A stretch of 64,000 nucleotides of DNA, taken from Ilex aquifolium. Lineage: Eukaryota; Streptophyta; Magnoliopsida; Aquifoliales; Aquifoliaceae. This document shows positions 1-11,587 of the stretch, piece by piece. Location: the NCBI GenBank assembly GCA_951799425.1, contig OX637402.1, positions 34,498,492-34,562,491 of the forward strand. The letters are read 5' to 3'. Made by a program: the position numbers and the translations under genes. Numbering within the stretch: the stretch's first letter is position 1; the number at the start of each line of letters is the position of its first letter. A model generated the notes under the pieces. The model did no database searches, was not told the DNA's origin, and worked only from the letters and a program-made list of their open reading frames with translations.

Positions 1-2021
1 ATGCAGGGTATACATCTTCGTCTGGATCCGATCTGTCACCCTCTAGTTTTCATTCTGATGCTCAGGTAATGCAATACTCGAGCCTTAAGCTATCCATGCC
101 TTCTAATTATGGTTTATTTTACAGTTTCATTTTATTCTTCTTAGTTTGACTTACCTATTCCTCATGGGATTAAAATTGTCCACCATCTCTGCAGGATCGC
201 ACTGGGCGAATCATTTTCAAGCTGTTTGACAAGGATCCCAGTCATTTGCCGGGGACATTACGAACACAGGTACACAGTTGTCTGGTTTAATTCATAAATA
301 ATTTTATTCTGATTGATGTAAGAGCGTAATGTGTTTTGTTGCTTCTTTTGCTTTAGATCCACAATTGGCTTTCTCGCAGTCCATCAGAAATGGAGGGCTA
401 CATTAGGCCTGGTTGTGTTGTTTTGTCAATTTACCTATCCATGCCATCTTCTGCTTGGGATCAAGTGAGTGAGCTGATGTTGTACAAGTTACATTTTTTT
501 CCTATGTCGTTTTTGTGCTGACCAGTTGCAGGGTACGTGTGGTGTTGGCAGCTTGAAGAAAACCTCTTTCAATGGGTCAGTTCTTTGGTTCAAGATTATG
601 ACACCGATTTTTGGGGAAGTGGAAGGTTTTTAGTTCACACCGACAGGCAGTTGGCATCACATAAATGTGGTGAGTGTTGCTATGAATTTGATTGAGATGA
701 GTGTATTCACGGAAGCTTATATACTAGTTTTTTTTATATAGTTTCTTGAGGCACCACGGTTTATAAACCAGATGGACAAAAATGAGAAATGGTTCTGAAT
801 ATGCCATTTTTTAGTAGAAGTTTGGACGTAATGTTATCACCGTCATTTTTGAACTTCAGATCTTTGTTGTATGTTATTTGATCTTCAGGAAAGATTCATC
901 TCCGCAAATCTAGGAGAGGATGGAATTCCCCAGAAATTATGTCTGTCTCCCCTTTGGCAGTAGTGGGTGGGCAAGAGACCTCTCTTTTACTGAAGGGAAG
1001 AAATATGAGTACTCCTGGTACCAGGTATTTGGACTCCCCCCCCCCCTCTGCCCCCCTCTCTCTCTCTCTCTTCCCTTCTTCTCCCAATTTCTTGATGGGC
1101 CATTCCATTTACTTTAGATCTCGCTTTTTCCGATGTTTAAGGCTGATGATGTTGCAGGATTCACTGTACGCACATGGGAGGGTACATCTCGAAGGAAGTT
1201 CCAAGGTCAGCCTGTAATGAAAATGCATCTGATGAGATAAGATGGGGCTGCTTCACAATTTCTGGTGCAACTTCTCCTGGCCTGGGTCGCTGTTTCATTG
1301 AGGTAGCAATTTTTACTCAATTTGTCTGTGGGCTTTACCATCTGATTGACAATATAGATTAGGGTCTAAATTTTTTACGTTTACTATTTATGTGAATAGG
1401 TTGAAAATGGCTTGAGAGGGACCAGCTTTCCTGTAATTATAGCGGATGCTCCTATCTGTCAGGAATTGAGACTCCTTGAGTCTGAAATTGAAGGTGGAAA
1501 AATGCGTCATGCTATTTCAGAGGACTATGCCCATGATTTTGGCAGGCCCAGGTCAAGGGAAGAAGTCTTGCATTTCTTAAACGAGCTTGGATGGTTATTC
1601 CAAAGAAAAGGGATCCCTTCTGTGCCCGAGGATCCTGATTATAAACTCAGCCGGTTCAAGTTTCTATTGGTGTTTTCGGTTGAAAGAGATTTCTGTGCTT
1701 TGGTCAAAACTCTGGTAGACATACTAATCAAGAGAAACTTTGGGAGGCATGGGCTATCAAAGGAGTCCTTGGAGATGCTATCAGAAATTCACCTCTTGAA
1801 TAGGGCAGTTAAAAGGAGGTGTAGGAATATGGTTGACTTGCTCGTACAGTATTCTGTACTTGGCACTAATGATACCTCCAAGAATTACATCTTTCAGCCA
1901 AATCTTGTTGGACCTGGTGGTGTTACACCTCTACATTTGGCTGCTTGCACATCAAATTCGGATGATATGGTTGACGCACTTACAAGTGACCCACAGGAGG
2001 TAGTTTGGTTTTACTCTAATT

Positions 2022-2057
<36 letters not shown>

Positions 2058-2836
2058 GTTAAACTAATGCCATTAGAATTTCCTGGCTTCTAAAACCACA
2101 AAATTTCCCACCCTCTTTTTTTTTCATATACGTAGCCTTGTGTGATGGAATCAGGATATGCTACCTAAGTTGATATGTGGTACCAGCATGGGGACAAGTA
2201 TTAGCTTCATTTTAGGATTCGCCTGGGTCTTAATTGAACCTGGAAATATTTTGCTTTTGGAATTTGACTATCCACTTATAAACATTTTATTCATGTATTA
2301 TTTGCACTTCGATTGTTTCAATCCCCCCCTCCTTTTTTTTTTTCTTCCCTTTTTTGGGGTGCTGAATGTGTATTTTTTCTGATCTTCTTATCGCTCGCAT
2401 TTTGTAGATTGGGTTGCACTGCTGGGATTCCCTTGTTGATGTGAATGGGCTGTCTCCATATGCCTATGCCTTGATGAGGAATAATCACTCTTATAACCGG
2501 CTAGTGGCTCGAAAACTTGCTGACAAAAAAAGTTGTCAAGTCTCCATATCTATTGAGAATGAGATAGAGCAAAAGATGTTTACAGGGGATCAGGACCACA
2601 GGCCTACTTTCCCCCTTAAGCAAGTACAAAAATCTTGCTCCAAGTGTGCAATTGTTGCTGCAAGATATAATAGGAGAATTCCCAGTTCAGAAGGCTTGCT
2701 TCACCGGCCCTACATTCATTCTATGCTTGCCGTTGCTGCTGTATGTGTTTGTGTCTGCCTGTTCTTGCGAGGCTCCCCAAATATTGGCTTAGTTGCTCCC
2801 TTCATGTGGGAGAATTTGGATTATGGCCCAGTTTAG
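1..2836 (+). CDS. SPL: SPL1/SPL12-type SBP-box transcription factor, 3' part (8 exons)
   Basis: Partial gene, open at the window's left edge. Exons joined in frame: 1-65, 195-269, 357-464, 552-669, 889-1024, 1158-1302, 1400-1999, 2408-2836, all with GT/AG borders, giving about 557 C-terminal residues. The first visible residues ([14 protein letters not shown]) followed by [35 protein letters not shown] and a [13 protein letters not shown] segment are hallmarks of the long SPL clade (Arabidopsis SPL1, SPL12, SPL14, SPL16). Exon 7 carries the ankyrin-like part ([10 protein letters not shown]). The last exon has a Cys/His cluster ([11 protein letters not shown]) and a C-terminal hydrophobic stretch ([14 protein letters not shown]) typical of this clade. 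The zinc-binding SBP DNA-binding domain lies upstream, outside the window. These are nuclear transcription factors that bind GTAC-core sites. The frame is intact, so the gene is probably functional. Intron 7 carries a CT microsatellite. Confidence 0.95.
2026..2056. repeat. (CT)n microsatellite in SPL intron 7
   Basis: An uninterrupted CT run just downstream of the intron 7 donor. A shorter C-rich/CT tract lies in intron 5 near 1036-1072. Confidence 0.9.
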
Positions 2837-3932
2837 TTGGAAAGATAAAGAGAATTATATACACCTACTTTGGAGAGAGGAGATAAAGCAATTTGTAAAG
2901 TAACGGCGGGGGAAGAGCATTATGTTGGCCGAGAAGGTGAGGGCCAGGATTGTGATTGGAGTGGCATTGATTGATTCAGTTCAGACCAAAGGATTATGTG
3001 GCAGGTGAGTTGGATGCTGCATGCAACATTATTCAAACCTGAGATTCGGAATTTTCAAATACAACTGAGTGGATGAGATGAGATGAGAAGGAAATGGAGA
3101 AGAGAAAAGATGATGGGCATGGGGCATTATGAAAAAAGCAAGATATGAAAAGCGTATATTGAAGAGAGAGCAAAAGCGTAAGCAAACTTGCAGTTCTCTG
3201 AGGTGGTTGATCTGTCAACTTTTGTGCTGGTTTATGGTCCTCCTTGACTTGTTTAATAATTTTTTTTTTGTTTTGTTTTGTTGAAACTGGACTGGAGCTC
3301 ATCAAAGAAATACTCTGACACTATGGATTGATTTGGTCATTGTAAAGAATGAGTAGGATAATCAGGAATTACAATAATTATTTAGGTTAATATTTTTTTG
3401 AAGTATATTTATTCACAATAACAAATTTAAAGTCTTGATCTGTTTTGGTGATTGTAGACTAGTTGACTTTGCATACCCAACAAAAAAACAGTAGAGTAGT
3501 TGACTTGCATCAAAATTAACTCTGGTTAGGTCATGTCGACCTGTGGTGCTAATGTCTACATTCATTGTTGGAAACTTCAAAAATAAAAATGATTTAATTT
3601 ATTAATATATTGATGTGATATTAATGTGGTCTAATAGTATTATTGTAATTCTAGTAGTTGTGCTATATTTTTTATGAAATTTGCTTTAGTTAAATACCAA
3701 ATGAGCCCCCAGACTAATTACTCAAATCGCATGACTATTTCTTGACATTTTAATAATAACACGACTCTCGAAGTTCTAGAAATTATAGAAGACAGACCCC
3801 TCTATTATTTGAAGAAAATGTTATATAATCCAAATTAAATTCAAAAATTAAAATAAAATTGTATATCATCATTTGAATGAATGAATTTCACTAAAAAAGA
3901 TAATAAGATCATCCAAATATAATATATATATA
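2837..3932. other. SPL 3' UTR and AT-rich intergenic DNA
   Basis: The first few hundred bases after the SPL stop codon are of mixed composition and probably 3' UTR; the exact poly(A) site is not evident. The remainder is AT-rich with no open frame that looks coding. The text near 3700-3830, with short C-runs between AT-rich blocks, resembles the interior of plant non-autonomous DNA transposons, but I found no defined ends. Confidence 0.5.
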
Positions 3933-4668
3933 CTAGTCATTACCCGTGCCTGAAGGCACTATATAACAAACAAAAAAGTCTTACACAATTGTCCAAATTC
4001 AAAAAAAATGGGCCAAATATTCATACAAATTCTTCTTTTAAAATGACTCGAAATATATCGCCGATCATATCCTCCATATTAATAGAGCTGTCGTAAAAAT
4101 ATATACAACTCTTCAAAACAACACCATATATACAAATGCCTCCGAAAAAAAAACAAATATTAACATAATCCATTGAAATTTACAATCTTTAAGTAATAAA
4201 TAAAAATTTTCTCATTTATAAGACTCAAGAATTTATCACATTTACCACCACTCAATCCAATAATAGAATATAATTATAAACTTAATCACCATATTTTCAA
4301 TCCACCCTATCTCCATGTAATATATATCTCAAGCAAAAAAAAAAAAAATTACTAACATAACACAATTAAATTCACAATCGTTAAGCGATAAATAAAATCA
4401 ACCAAATCTTACTCATTTATAAAACTCATGAATTTATCACCACTATCACCATTCAACCCCAAATGGCACAACAAAATTATAAATTTAATTACCAAATTTT
4501 CAATCCTTCACATATAAATATACACAGAAACATACTCTCACACATTTTGTTTTTGGCTACCAACAAACCTTTCTAATTAATAACTGATTTTATTAAAAAT
4601 ATAATAATTCAAGTTTTTATGATAAAATAATAATAAATTAATATCTAATTAAAAAATAGGAAAAAAAA
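3933..4668 (-). mobile_element. Helitron-like element, 3' end (copy 1)
   Basis: Read on the minus strand, the element ends with a small hairpin (GTGCC-TTCA-GGCAC, plus-strand 3946-3959), nine spacer bases, then CTAG (3933-3936) followed by host T. This matches the canonical plant Helitron 3' terminus: hairpin, short spacer, CTRR, insertion before T. The stretch 3933-4668 recurs nearly identically at 63260-64000 in the same orientation, and in both copies similarity starts at CTAG. The 5' end was not located; it lies beyond 4668. No Rep/helicase coding is visible, so this is a non-autonomous member. Confidence 0.65.
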
Positions 4669-6146
4669 TACCGACTTCCCCTGAGTTTTGACAATATTAT
4701 GAAGACACCCCCTGATATTTTATAAATAACACGGAAATCCCCAAAATTTAAAATTTATTACACAGAGACCCATTTGTCTCCCTTCCTTCAATATTGCTAA
4801 CGTAAAGTGATGATTTTATCCCAAAAAAATTATTATTTTTATAATTGCCTTTCTCCAACTTGAGTACCCAAAAAAATTAAAAATTTAATAAAATAAAATA
4901 AGATTTGATTTAGTACCCAAAAAATTGATATAATTTAGTACCCCCAAAAAATTGATTGAATGAATTTTAATATTAATTTGATAACAATAAAAATTAATTT
5001 GATATTAATTTGACAAAGTTGAATATAAATTGAACAAAATTAAATGTCAATTTCTGACAAAAATATATATTAATTTACAATTTAAGGTTCATTTCGTGTT
5101 TAATATTATTTGTTGTTGATTAAACCAACATGAAATTGACCTTAAATTCTAAATTTTTTTGTTGTATATAAACTTAAAAATTTGTATTTTAACCCATATA
5201 ATTTAAATACAGATTTTTTCATAGCATAGCGTATTCTCACTTACTATATAATTTAATTATTCTTTATTATTTTTACAATCAATTTCAATTTTGACTTCAA
5301 CTTTGAATATTCGTAAAATTCAAGCAAAGTTTAGTTTAAACAAAAATATATACTTTATACTTGATAATCAAATTCAGCTAAATTCGAATTCTAATCATAA
5401 TCACGTCAAACTGATAATTGAGTAAACAGGTAAAAAAATTTAAAAAATTTTAACACGAACACGAACCATTTAATAAACAGGTAATACGGCACGATTCGTT
5501 TAACCCATTTACAAAAAAATTAAAAAAAAAAATTATTTTAATAAATTTTTACACTCTATTTATTTGCTTCCAACTGTACTTTCCTCAATTGAAAGAATTC
5601 CAGCCAACAGCTCACGTGAAAATCACACCACAAATGTTGGTTAAAATGAGAAGTTCACTACCCTTTTTATAGGTAACTGAAGTCTCCCCTCTCCACTCCT
5701 TGTCGATGTGGGATTCAAAGAAAAGGGGCAAAATGCAATTCAATGCCTCAAGGCTCAAAACTTCACTTTCCTACTATTGATATGCTTTTTTTTTTTTGAA
5801 ATGTTTTCTTTATTTTTTTTTTCTTTACTCATTCATTATTTTATATATATATAATTTATTATTATATTAAATTTATTTAAACGGGTTGATAGGTCTCACC
5901 CGAATATGACCCGTTTATTAAACATATGTTAATAAACCTATACTTTGTTAGCGATAATCCTTGTTATTGTACTATTATTTTGTTAATTTTAAATTATGCG
6001 TTTGAACTGTTTATTATATAAATTGAATTATATATATAGATATAGATATATAAATATGACGGCATATGTTAATGAACTTATATTTTTTTTAGAAATAATC
6101 CTTATTATTAGAGTTTTAATAGATTTTAGATATATTTTATTTTTAT

Positions 6147-6177
<31 letters not shown>

Positions 6178-6789
6178 ATAACCGTCCAAGTCAATCTCTC
6201 CCATGGTTTGAATGGAAATGAGGAGAGATAAAAAAGAATGTAGTAGAGTCTTGTAAGGATATATATATCTCTCCAATGGTTTGAATGGGGATGAGGAGAG
6301 ATAAAAGGAATGTAGTAGAGTCCTATATGAATGTAGATTAATTAGAATCGTTGGATCAAAAACTTAAAAATGATCTGAGCCGCGAAAAGCTAAAGACAAA
6401 GAAATCTAGCTACTTTATTATATATATATATATATATTTAAATTGTAATTTTTTAAGTTTCATTTGAATTTTATAATATTACCTATCATCTTATGGTCAT
6501 TAATTGTACTAGCGAAAATTGATTATGTCGTATAAGAAACAATATATTTGCCCCCTCCCAAAAAAAAAAAAAAACCTCCAGCTGTACAAATAACTTATTT
6601 GTAAGATAATTTTGTTTCTAAAAATGTTAAATGAAAAGACGATTCTATCCCCCAAGATAAATAATTTTGTTTTTAACTACTCTAATAATGACTCCCTATT
6701 TATCAATTTGCTCCTTATTAATTACAATCTAATTGTAAAAAGAATAATATTATTGAGACTTAATTAATGCCCAAGCCAACATTTTTGTC
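4669..6789. other. AT-rich intergenic region without recognisable genes
   Basis: Very AT-rich, with many short homopolymers. The text near 4670-4800 (short C-rich phrases between AT blocks) probably continues the Helitron-like element at 3933. A TG microsatellite is at about 6160-6177 and an (AT)n run near 6418-6438. The segment 5640-5760 contains a GATGTGGGA phrase common in plant retroelement LTRs, but no boundaries could be defined. No coding frame is credible. Confidence 0.5.
6195..6341. repeat. 73-bp tandem duplication
   Basis: Two adjacent units start at 6195 and 6268, each containing TGGTTTGAATGG, GAGGAGAGATAAAA and AATGTAGTAGAGTC, with a few differences between them. Confidence 0.8.
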
Positions 6790-7330
6790 CGTACAAGTCT
6801 AATAGTTTATTTAGTAGGGTGAATGAAAAAAATGAAAAGATAAATGATACACTTTCTATCATTCAAGAGAAAAATCATTTACTTTTTCTGTCTTTTGTGT
6901 TTGATAAGAGGGATGGAAAGTAGGAAAATTTAATTTTTTTTTGTATTTGATAAGATGAAAAAAATATTTTTTTAATTTTTAATTAGAAAAAAATATAAAT
7001 ACATATTTAAGCATTATATCTATATATTAAATTAATGTATATATAATAGGTAATTAATAAATATAATATATGTATATATATATCAAAAGATGTATAGACA
7101 AATAACATACATTTCGACAATATAATTAACTTTTCATTCGTTTTTCCTTCTAATTTTAGAGGAATTGATTTTGGTGAGTTGGAAGGAAAGTTAATTCATT
7201 CACTTTTCCATCTTTTTTCTTTTCTTTCCTTACCAAACATGATATTTTATTTATCACTCTAATTTTTCATCCATCCAACTTTCCATCCATCAATTTTTCC
7301 ATCATACAAAAAACAACATAGTTTTCTGGA
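6790..7330. mobile_element. Relic of the same MITE family as the 18488-33091 element
   Basis: The block 7155-7260 is a close inverted match to 18515-18615, the left arm of the Tourist-like MITE: shared phrases include GATTTTGGTGAGTTG, GGAAAGTTAAT and CCTTACCAAACATGAT. The AT-rich centre and the opposite arm (GATAAGAGGGATGGAAAGTAGG near 6902) are also family-like. Clear terminal inverted repeats and a TTA duplication were not found, so the boundaries are approximate. Confidence 0.5.
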
Positions 7331-7501
7331 AAGAAAAGAGATGAGATGGTGGTCAAAAGCATATTTACAAATTAAATTGTTACAAGAAAGCCATATGCTA
7401 ATCAACATCTAAGAACAAAAAGTTACAATGTTTGAAAAATACTCTGAGTTTGACAAGAACGGTGAAGCTTCTTTGAACATCTGAAAACCAACCACCACAT
7501 A

Positions 7502-8087
7502 TGATGATGCACAAATCGGTTTCGGTGCAAGTTTATCAGTCAAGAAGGTGAATAAGTATAATCAATGTGCAGTAAACAAACAATCAATGACCAAAATAGC
7601 AAATAAATGATCAACACAGAGGTTTATAGTGGTTCGGTCGTGGCCTACGTCTACTTTGAATGGCAGCGGTGGCCTTGGTGTTTTTTATTAACAAATAATC
7701 GTCACCGGAGGGTTTACACCGGAGAACTACAGTGCTTTGAGGGAGAGAGGAACAACAATGTTGCGCAAGGTATGAGATGAGGTTTTTTGGGAGGTGTGCC
7801 CTAGATGATGAGAGGGCTTACATTTATAGAGTTAGAGTTTGGAGGTGAGGCGGTGACGTGAGGGAGGGGTTTCCTACTTTGTTTTCGTGCGCCGCATTTT
7901 CCTCCCTCGTATTCCAATTCCTTTGGAGGAGGGGCCCAGCTGGATTAGACTTGAACTTGGACTTGGTAGGTCTTTGCATGGTTGGGCTCTTTGGGCTTCA
8001 TTGGGCCTGCTGGATCTTTATAAAATTGAATCTTTAATTGTAATTGGGTTTGAGCCTGGATTTGAGCCTTTTGGGCCTGACCCATCA
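7502..8087 (-). repeat. 3' LTR of the 7502-12201 element
   Basis: 586 bp, TG...CA. It matches 11588-12201 closely except for about 28 bp absent here (present in the other LTR near 11968-11997) and scattered substitutions. A TATA-like TCTATAAATG reads on the minus strand at 7830-7821. Confidence 0.9.
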
Positions 8088-8101
8088 TTTGCCCCCCAAT
8101 G
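8088..8101 (-). other. Polypurine tract
   Basis: On the minus strand ATTGGGGGGCAAA lies immediately upstream of the 3' LTR start, the expected site of plus-strand priming. Confidence 0.7.
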
Positions 8102-8587
8102 CCCCGTGTCCGAGAAAACTTGGAGAGGGGAACATTTGTTTGAATTTTGGCGGTGGAGACTTCCTATTCTGATAGATGTCTTCTTCCCTTTCACGATGTT
8201 TTTTGTGGATACCCAAGTCTTTTTCTATTTTTGCTTGGATTTTTAAGATCGCCCTTGATTTTCAATTTTGGGGCTTTTCCCTCTTTTGAAAGCCCTAGGC
8301 TATAAATGTGTACTCTTCTCCTTTATTTTACCCATTTCACAAAGAGTTCTTGAGAGAGATGGAGCTCTTCTTAAGATTTTTGAAGACCCAAGACTACCCA
8401 CCTTCACCAACTCATCCAAGAATGCTTTCTTGAGAACTTTGAAAACTTGTGCTTTGGGATTCTTGAGTTTGAGCTTCAAAGAGAAGAAACCCATATTTTT
8501 GTTGAAGAGGGAACAAGTTGCGCCATTGCCGAATCCATTGTGAGCAAGCTTTCTTTGAGACTTTCATGGATCAAGGTAAAGAGGTGA

Positions 8588-9100
8588 GATTCAAGGGGTT
8601 GGAGACCCTAGCCTTAGGCGCTGGGTTGGGCGAGCTGGCGGAGATGGGCGAGCAGGCTGGGCACTACTTGGTGGGCGCCATAGGCGCTGATCTAGGCGGA
8701 GAGCTTCGAGCAGGCTGCTTGGGTGCTGGGTTGGGCGAGCTGCCCGTTGGGCGTGCATCAGAAGAGGGCGGACAACCCCTTGGGCGCGCAGCAGAGGCGC
8801 TGATCAGCGCTGATATGGGCAGTTCTGGCACGCTGGGCAGCAGGCTAGGCGTTGGTACTGCTGTCCTGGACAGCTCAGGAGCGCTGGGCAGCAGCTTGGA
8901 TGTTGTTTCTGTTGTCCTGGACAGCTCTGACGCGCTGGGCAGCGCAGATTCTGCTGTCTTGGGCAGCTTACGAGCGCTGGGCAGCAGTATTTTTTCAACA
9001 AAAAGTGCAGGAAATCAACCCAGGGAGCAGCGTGGAGGGCTGTGCAGTAGCCTGGGTGCAGGGGCAAGTTTGGGCGCCACTCTAGGCGCTGATTGCTAGA
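8588..9100. repeat. GC-rich GGCGC/GCGCTGGGCAGC repeat tract
   Basis: Recurrent phrases GGGCGAGCTG, TAGGCGCTGAT and GCGCTGGGCAGC, spaced irregularly, inside the retroelement. Long open frames on both strands here come from the GC-rich repeat and I do not call them genes. A related tract with GGGCGCCTG spacing lies at 9540-9830. Confidence 0.75.
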
Positions 9101-9539
9101 GTATCAGAACAACCGGCAAATCTTCGAACGGCCATAACTTTGCGCACGAGAGTCCGTTTGAGGCGAATTTTTTTTTTGAATCTGGGTATTTTTTCGAGAT
9201 CTACGACATACAATTTCTGGAGCTCCTGTTGATAGGGAGATGGTGGAGACTCTTTTTGCTTTAGGTATGTTGTCTTCTCTCTTTTCAAGATGACAAGGTT
9301 TGATGCCCCCAGTGCTTCTCGGTCAAGGTCCGATTGCCAGGTTGCTTCCCGGGAGATGGGTCCCGGTGGTGCCCCCATTCTTTTCCAGATTGGGACTTCT
9401 GTGCTAGCTTTGTATGCTATAGGAGTTGAGACTCCTGTGCGGTCTTCTACGGGGACGGTAGCTCCACATAGCTGTCATGATTTGACTTGATTTTGGTCGA
9501 CGAGGGGCTTTGGAGGTCTGTGGCCCCTGGAATTTCAGA

Positions 9540-9830
9540 GAGGCGGGCATTGGGGTTGTCTTGGGCGAGCCTGGGACTGCCATGGGCGCAAAGTTGGGTG
9601 CCTGAGAGCGCTTGGAGGGCTGGGCGCCTGAGGAAGAGACCTGGGCGCCTGAAGAGGAGACCTGGGCGCCTGGTGTGATGGCGGGTGCCTGTGCTGGGCG
9701 TCTGAGAGGTGCTGAGTGCCTGTGCTAGGCGCCTGAGAGGTGCTCGGCACATGTGCTGGGCGCTTGAGAGGTCTGGGCGCCTGTGCTAGGCGCTTGAAAG
9801 GTGTTTGGGCGCTCGAGGAGTGCTGTAAGG
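9540..9830. repeat. GGCGCCTG-rich degenerate tandem repeat
   Basis: Repeated TGGGCGCCTG / GGCGCCTGAGAGGTG phrases at about 20-50-bp spacing within the retroelement interior. The same GGCGCC core recurs in the gag-coding part (11210-11290), where it encodes repeated Gly-Ala-Pro. Confidence 0.7.
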
Positions 9831-9969
9831 TTTAGGCTACCTGGGTGCCAATGGAGAGGCCCCGATTGTTGACATTCAATCTAATGTAGTCCCTCGGGTT
9901 GCAGACTACCTGAGTTTCAATATCCTGCCTAGAGATGGTAAAAATAATGTTATTCCAAACATTAAAATA

Positions 9970-10110
9970 TTTAACATGATTACCTGGAAAGAGAGGCAGA
10001 CTACTTGCGTGAGAGCAAAGATAGAGTCTGAGGTTACTCGTGAGAGAGCTACACTTTTTAAGACCGAGCTTTTGGCGACCCATGAGAGAGTCCTTAAGCT
10101 TGAGGTATAG
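9970..10110 (+). other. Possible relic of an antisense coiled-coil ORF
   Basis: On the plus strand, antisense to gag, the frame reads RAKIESEVTRERATLF and then LLATHERVLKLE, which has coiled-coil-like periodicity. A similar phrase (FLATCE...AAKLE) recurs at 10299-10340. An antisense ORF ending in a coiled coil is also present in the larger Gypsy element of this window (27839-25897), so this may be its decayed equivalent. Short and uncertain. Confidence 0.3.
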
Positions 10111-10140
10111 GCTGCCTGTTTGAGAACAGTGCAGAAGTAG

Positions 10141-10290
10141 GTGGGCTGCCTGCTTGAGAGCAGTGCAGATGTAGGCTGCCTGCTTGAGAGCAGTGCAGAG
10201 GTAGGCTGCCTGCTTAAGAGCATTGCAGGGGTAGGCTGCCTGCTTAAGAGCAGTGCAGAGATAGGCTGCCTGCTTAAGAGCAGAGCAGAG
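10141..10290. repeat. 30-bp tandem repeat, five exact-length units
   Basis: Units start at 10141, 10171, 10201, 10231 and 10261 with consensus GTAGGCTGCCTGCTTGAGAG plus CAGTGCAGAG. Degenerate units flank them near 10107-10136 and 10339-10366. The 30-bp length keeps all reading frames open, so 10-residue peptide repeats appear on both strands; which strand, if either, was coding is unclear. Confidence 0.9.
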
Positions 10291-10384
10291 ATATGTCAAG
10301 CTTTTTTGGCGACCTGCGAGTGAGCCGCTAAGCTGGAGATAGGCTGCCTGTTTGAGAACAGTGCAGAGGCAGGTTAGGCTTTTG

Positions 10385-11536
10385 GCGATCCGCGAGATGA
10401 TTCATCTCGCCTAGACCTGTTGATTTCCTCAGCATTTATATATTTTTGAGCTTTTGCCAATAGTTCTGGCATCTCTTTGGTGGACGTTTCATCATGGAGA
10501 AAAGGAAGCTCGATGATCGGAGGCCTCCCAGGAAGGCGGTCATGCTGACTTTTTCATCGGGCTCTTCGACCTGAAGGACCCCCTCGTTAAAACGAGTGAG
10601 GTAGCTTCTCAGGCTCTCATCTTGGTCCTACTTTATGCTAAGTAGATGGGTGACAGGTTTCTGCTGGCGGCGTCCACCAATGAACTGTGTCACAAAAGAT
10701 CTGCTCAATTCGGCGAAGGAGCCTATGGAGGCCGGGGTGAGTTTGGCTAACCATTGTCGCGCTGATCCCTTCAAGGTGGTTGAAACCGTCCTGCACATGA
10801 TTTCGTCAGGGATGTTGTGCAGCTGCATCAAGGTCTTGTAAGTTTCCAGATGGTCCAGTGGATCCTTCGTACCATCAAAGGTCTCCACGGATGGCATTTT
10901 AAATTTTTGAGGGAGGGGGTAGTTCGCTACGTCAGGTTTAAAAGGCGTGTCAGTTCGCCTAACAAGGTAGTCCACAGTCTCAAGTCCTTGTGCCTTCATG
11001 GCGTTGAAGACGTCACCTAGTTGATTTTGTACCTCCTTAATTTTCTCATCCCAATGGTTGGGAGCTCCTATGGAATGGTTATGGAAATGGCTATGGAAAT
11101 GGCTTCCATGCTCCATGCTCTGGTTCTCCCCCTCGTCTTCTTGGAAAAGAGGGTCTCCACCGTGGGAAGCAGGAGCTGGAGGAGGAGGTGGTGGAAGTCC
11201 CTCATGGGGAGCTCCCCTATGCTGGGCGCCCAAGGGGGCTCCCATAGGCTGGGCGCCCAAGTGGGCTCCAAAAGTGGCGCCCTGATGGGGGGCACCCATG
11301 TGGGGAACTTCTTGTTGCCCAAGGCGTGGAGCTCCTATCCGTTGAGGTCCAGGTAATGCTCCTCCTTGCGTAGCGATCATTAATTGAAGGATTTGCTGGT
11401 TCTGGGCCACAAGCTCCTGCATGGTCTCTAGCATCTGCTGCGTGCTCGGGACGGAATTGGCCGGTGGAGGTGCAACCTCCTCCTCTTATGGTGGATTGTC
11501 CTCATGTTGGTTCATCGATCTGGTAGTAATTGCCAT
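10385..11536 (-). pseudogene. Degenerate gag polyprotein gene
   Basis: The start at 11536 (MAITTRSMNQHE) lies shortly after the primer-binding-like site. The frame is broken by TAA at 11488-11486 and TAG at 10630-10628, and a frameshift near 10490 is needed to reach the expected end of the capsid region. The N-terminal part has Gly-Ala-Pro repeats and a proline run. The part from about 10900 down to 10490 has Retrotrans_gag features: FDGTKDPLDHLETYKTLM, then GSARQWLAKLTPASI, then FVTQFIGGRRQQK. Gag forms the particle in which reverse transcription occurs. This copy cannot make a full-length product. Confidence 0.85.
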
Positions 11537-11569
11537 CGATCCAACAGAGAATGAGAATTTTGTCGATTC

Positions 11570-11587
11570 CCACAGACGGCGCCAAAC
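11570..11587 (-). other. Primer-binding-like site
   Basis: On the minus strand TTTGGCGCCGTCTGTGGG directly follows the 5' LTR. A near-identical motif follows the 5' LTR of the unrelated insertion at 18703. The matching tRNA was not identified. Confidence 0.7.

Noticed and set aside
5640-5760. Possible solo LTR
   Set aside because: Only a short LTR-like phrase; no TG...CA boundaries or target duplication could be found.
8518-9099. 193-residue Gly/Leu/Ala-rich open frame
   Set aside because: Lies in the GC-rich repeat tract of the retroelement, with frames open on both strands; not supported as a gene.
10141-10290. CRISPR-like regular array
   Set aside because: Units are contiguous with no unique spacers, inside a plant LTR retrotransposon; an ordinary tandem repeat.
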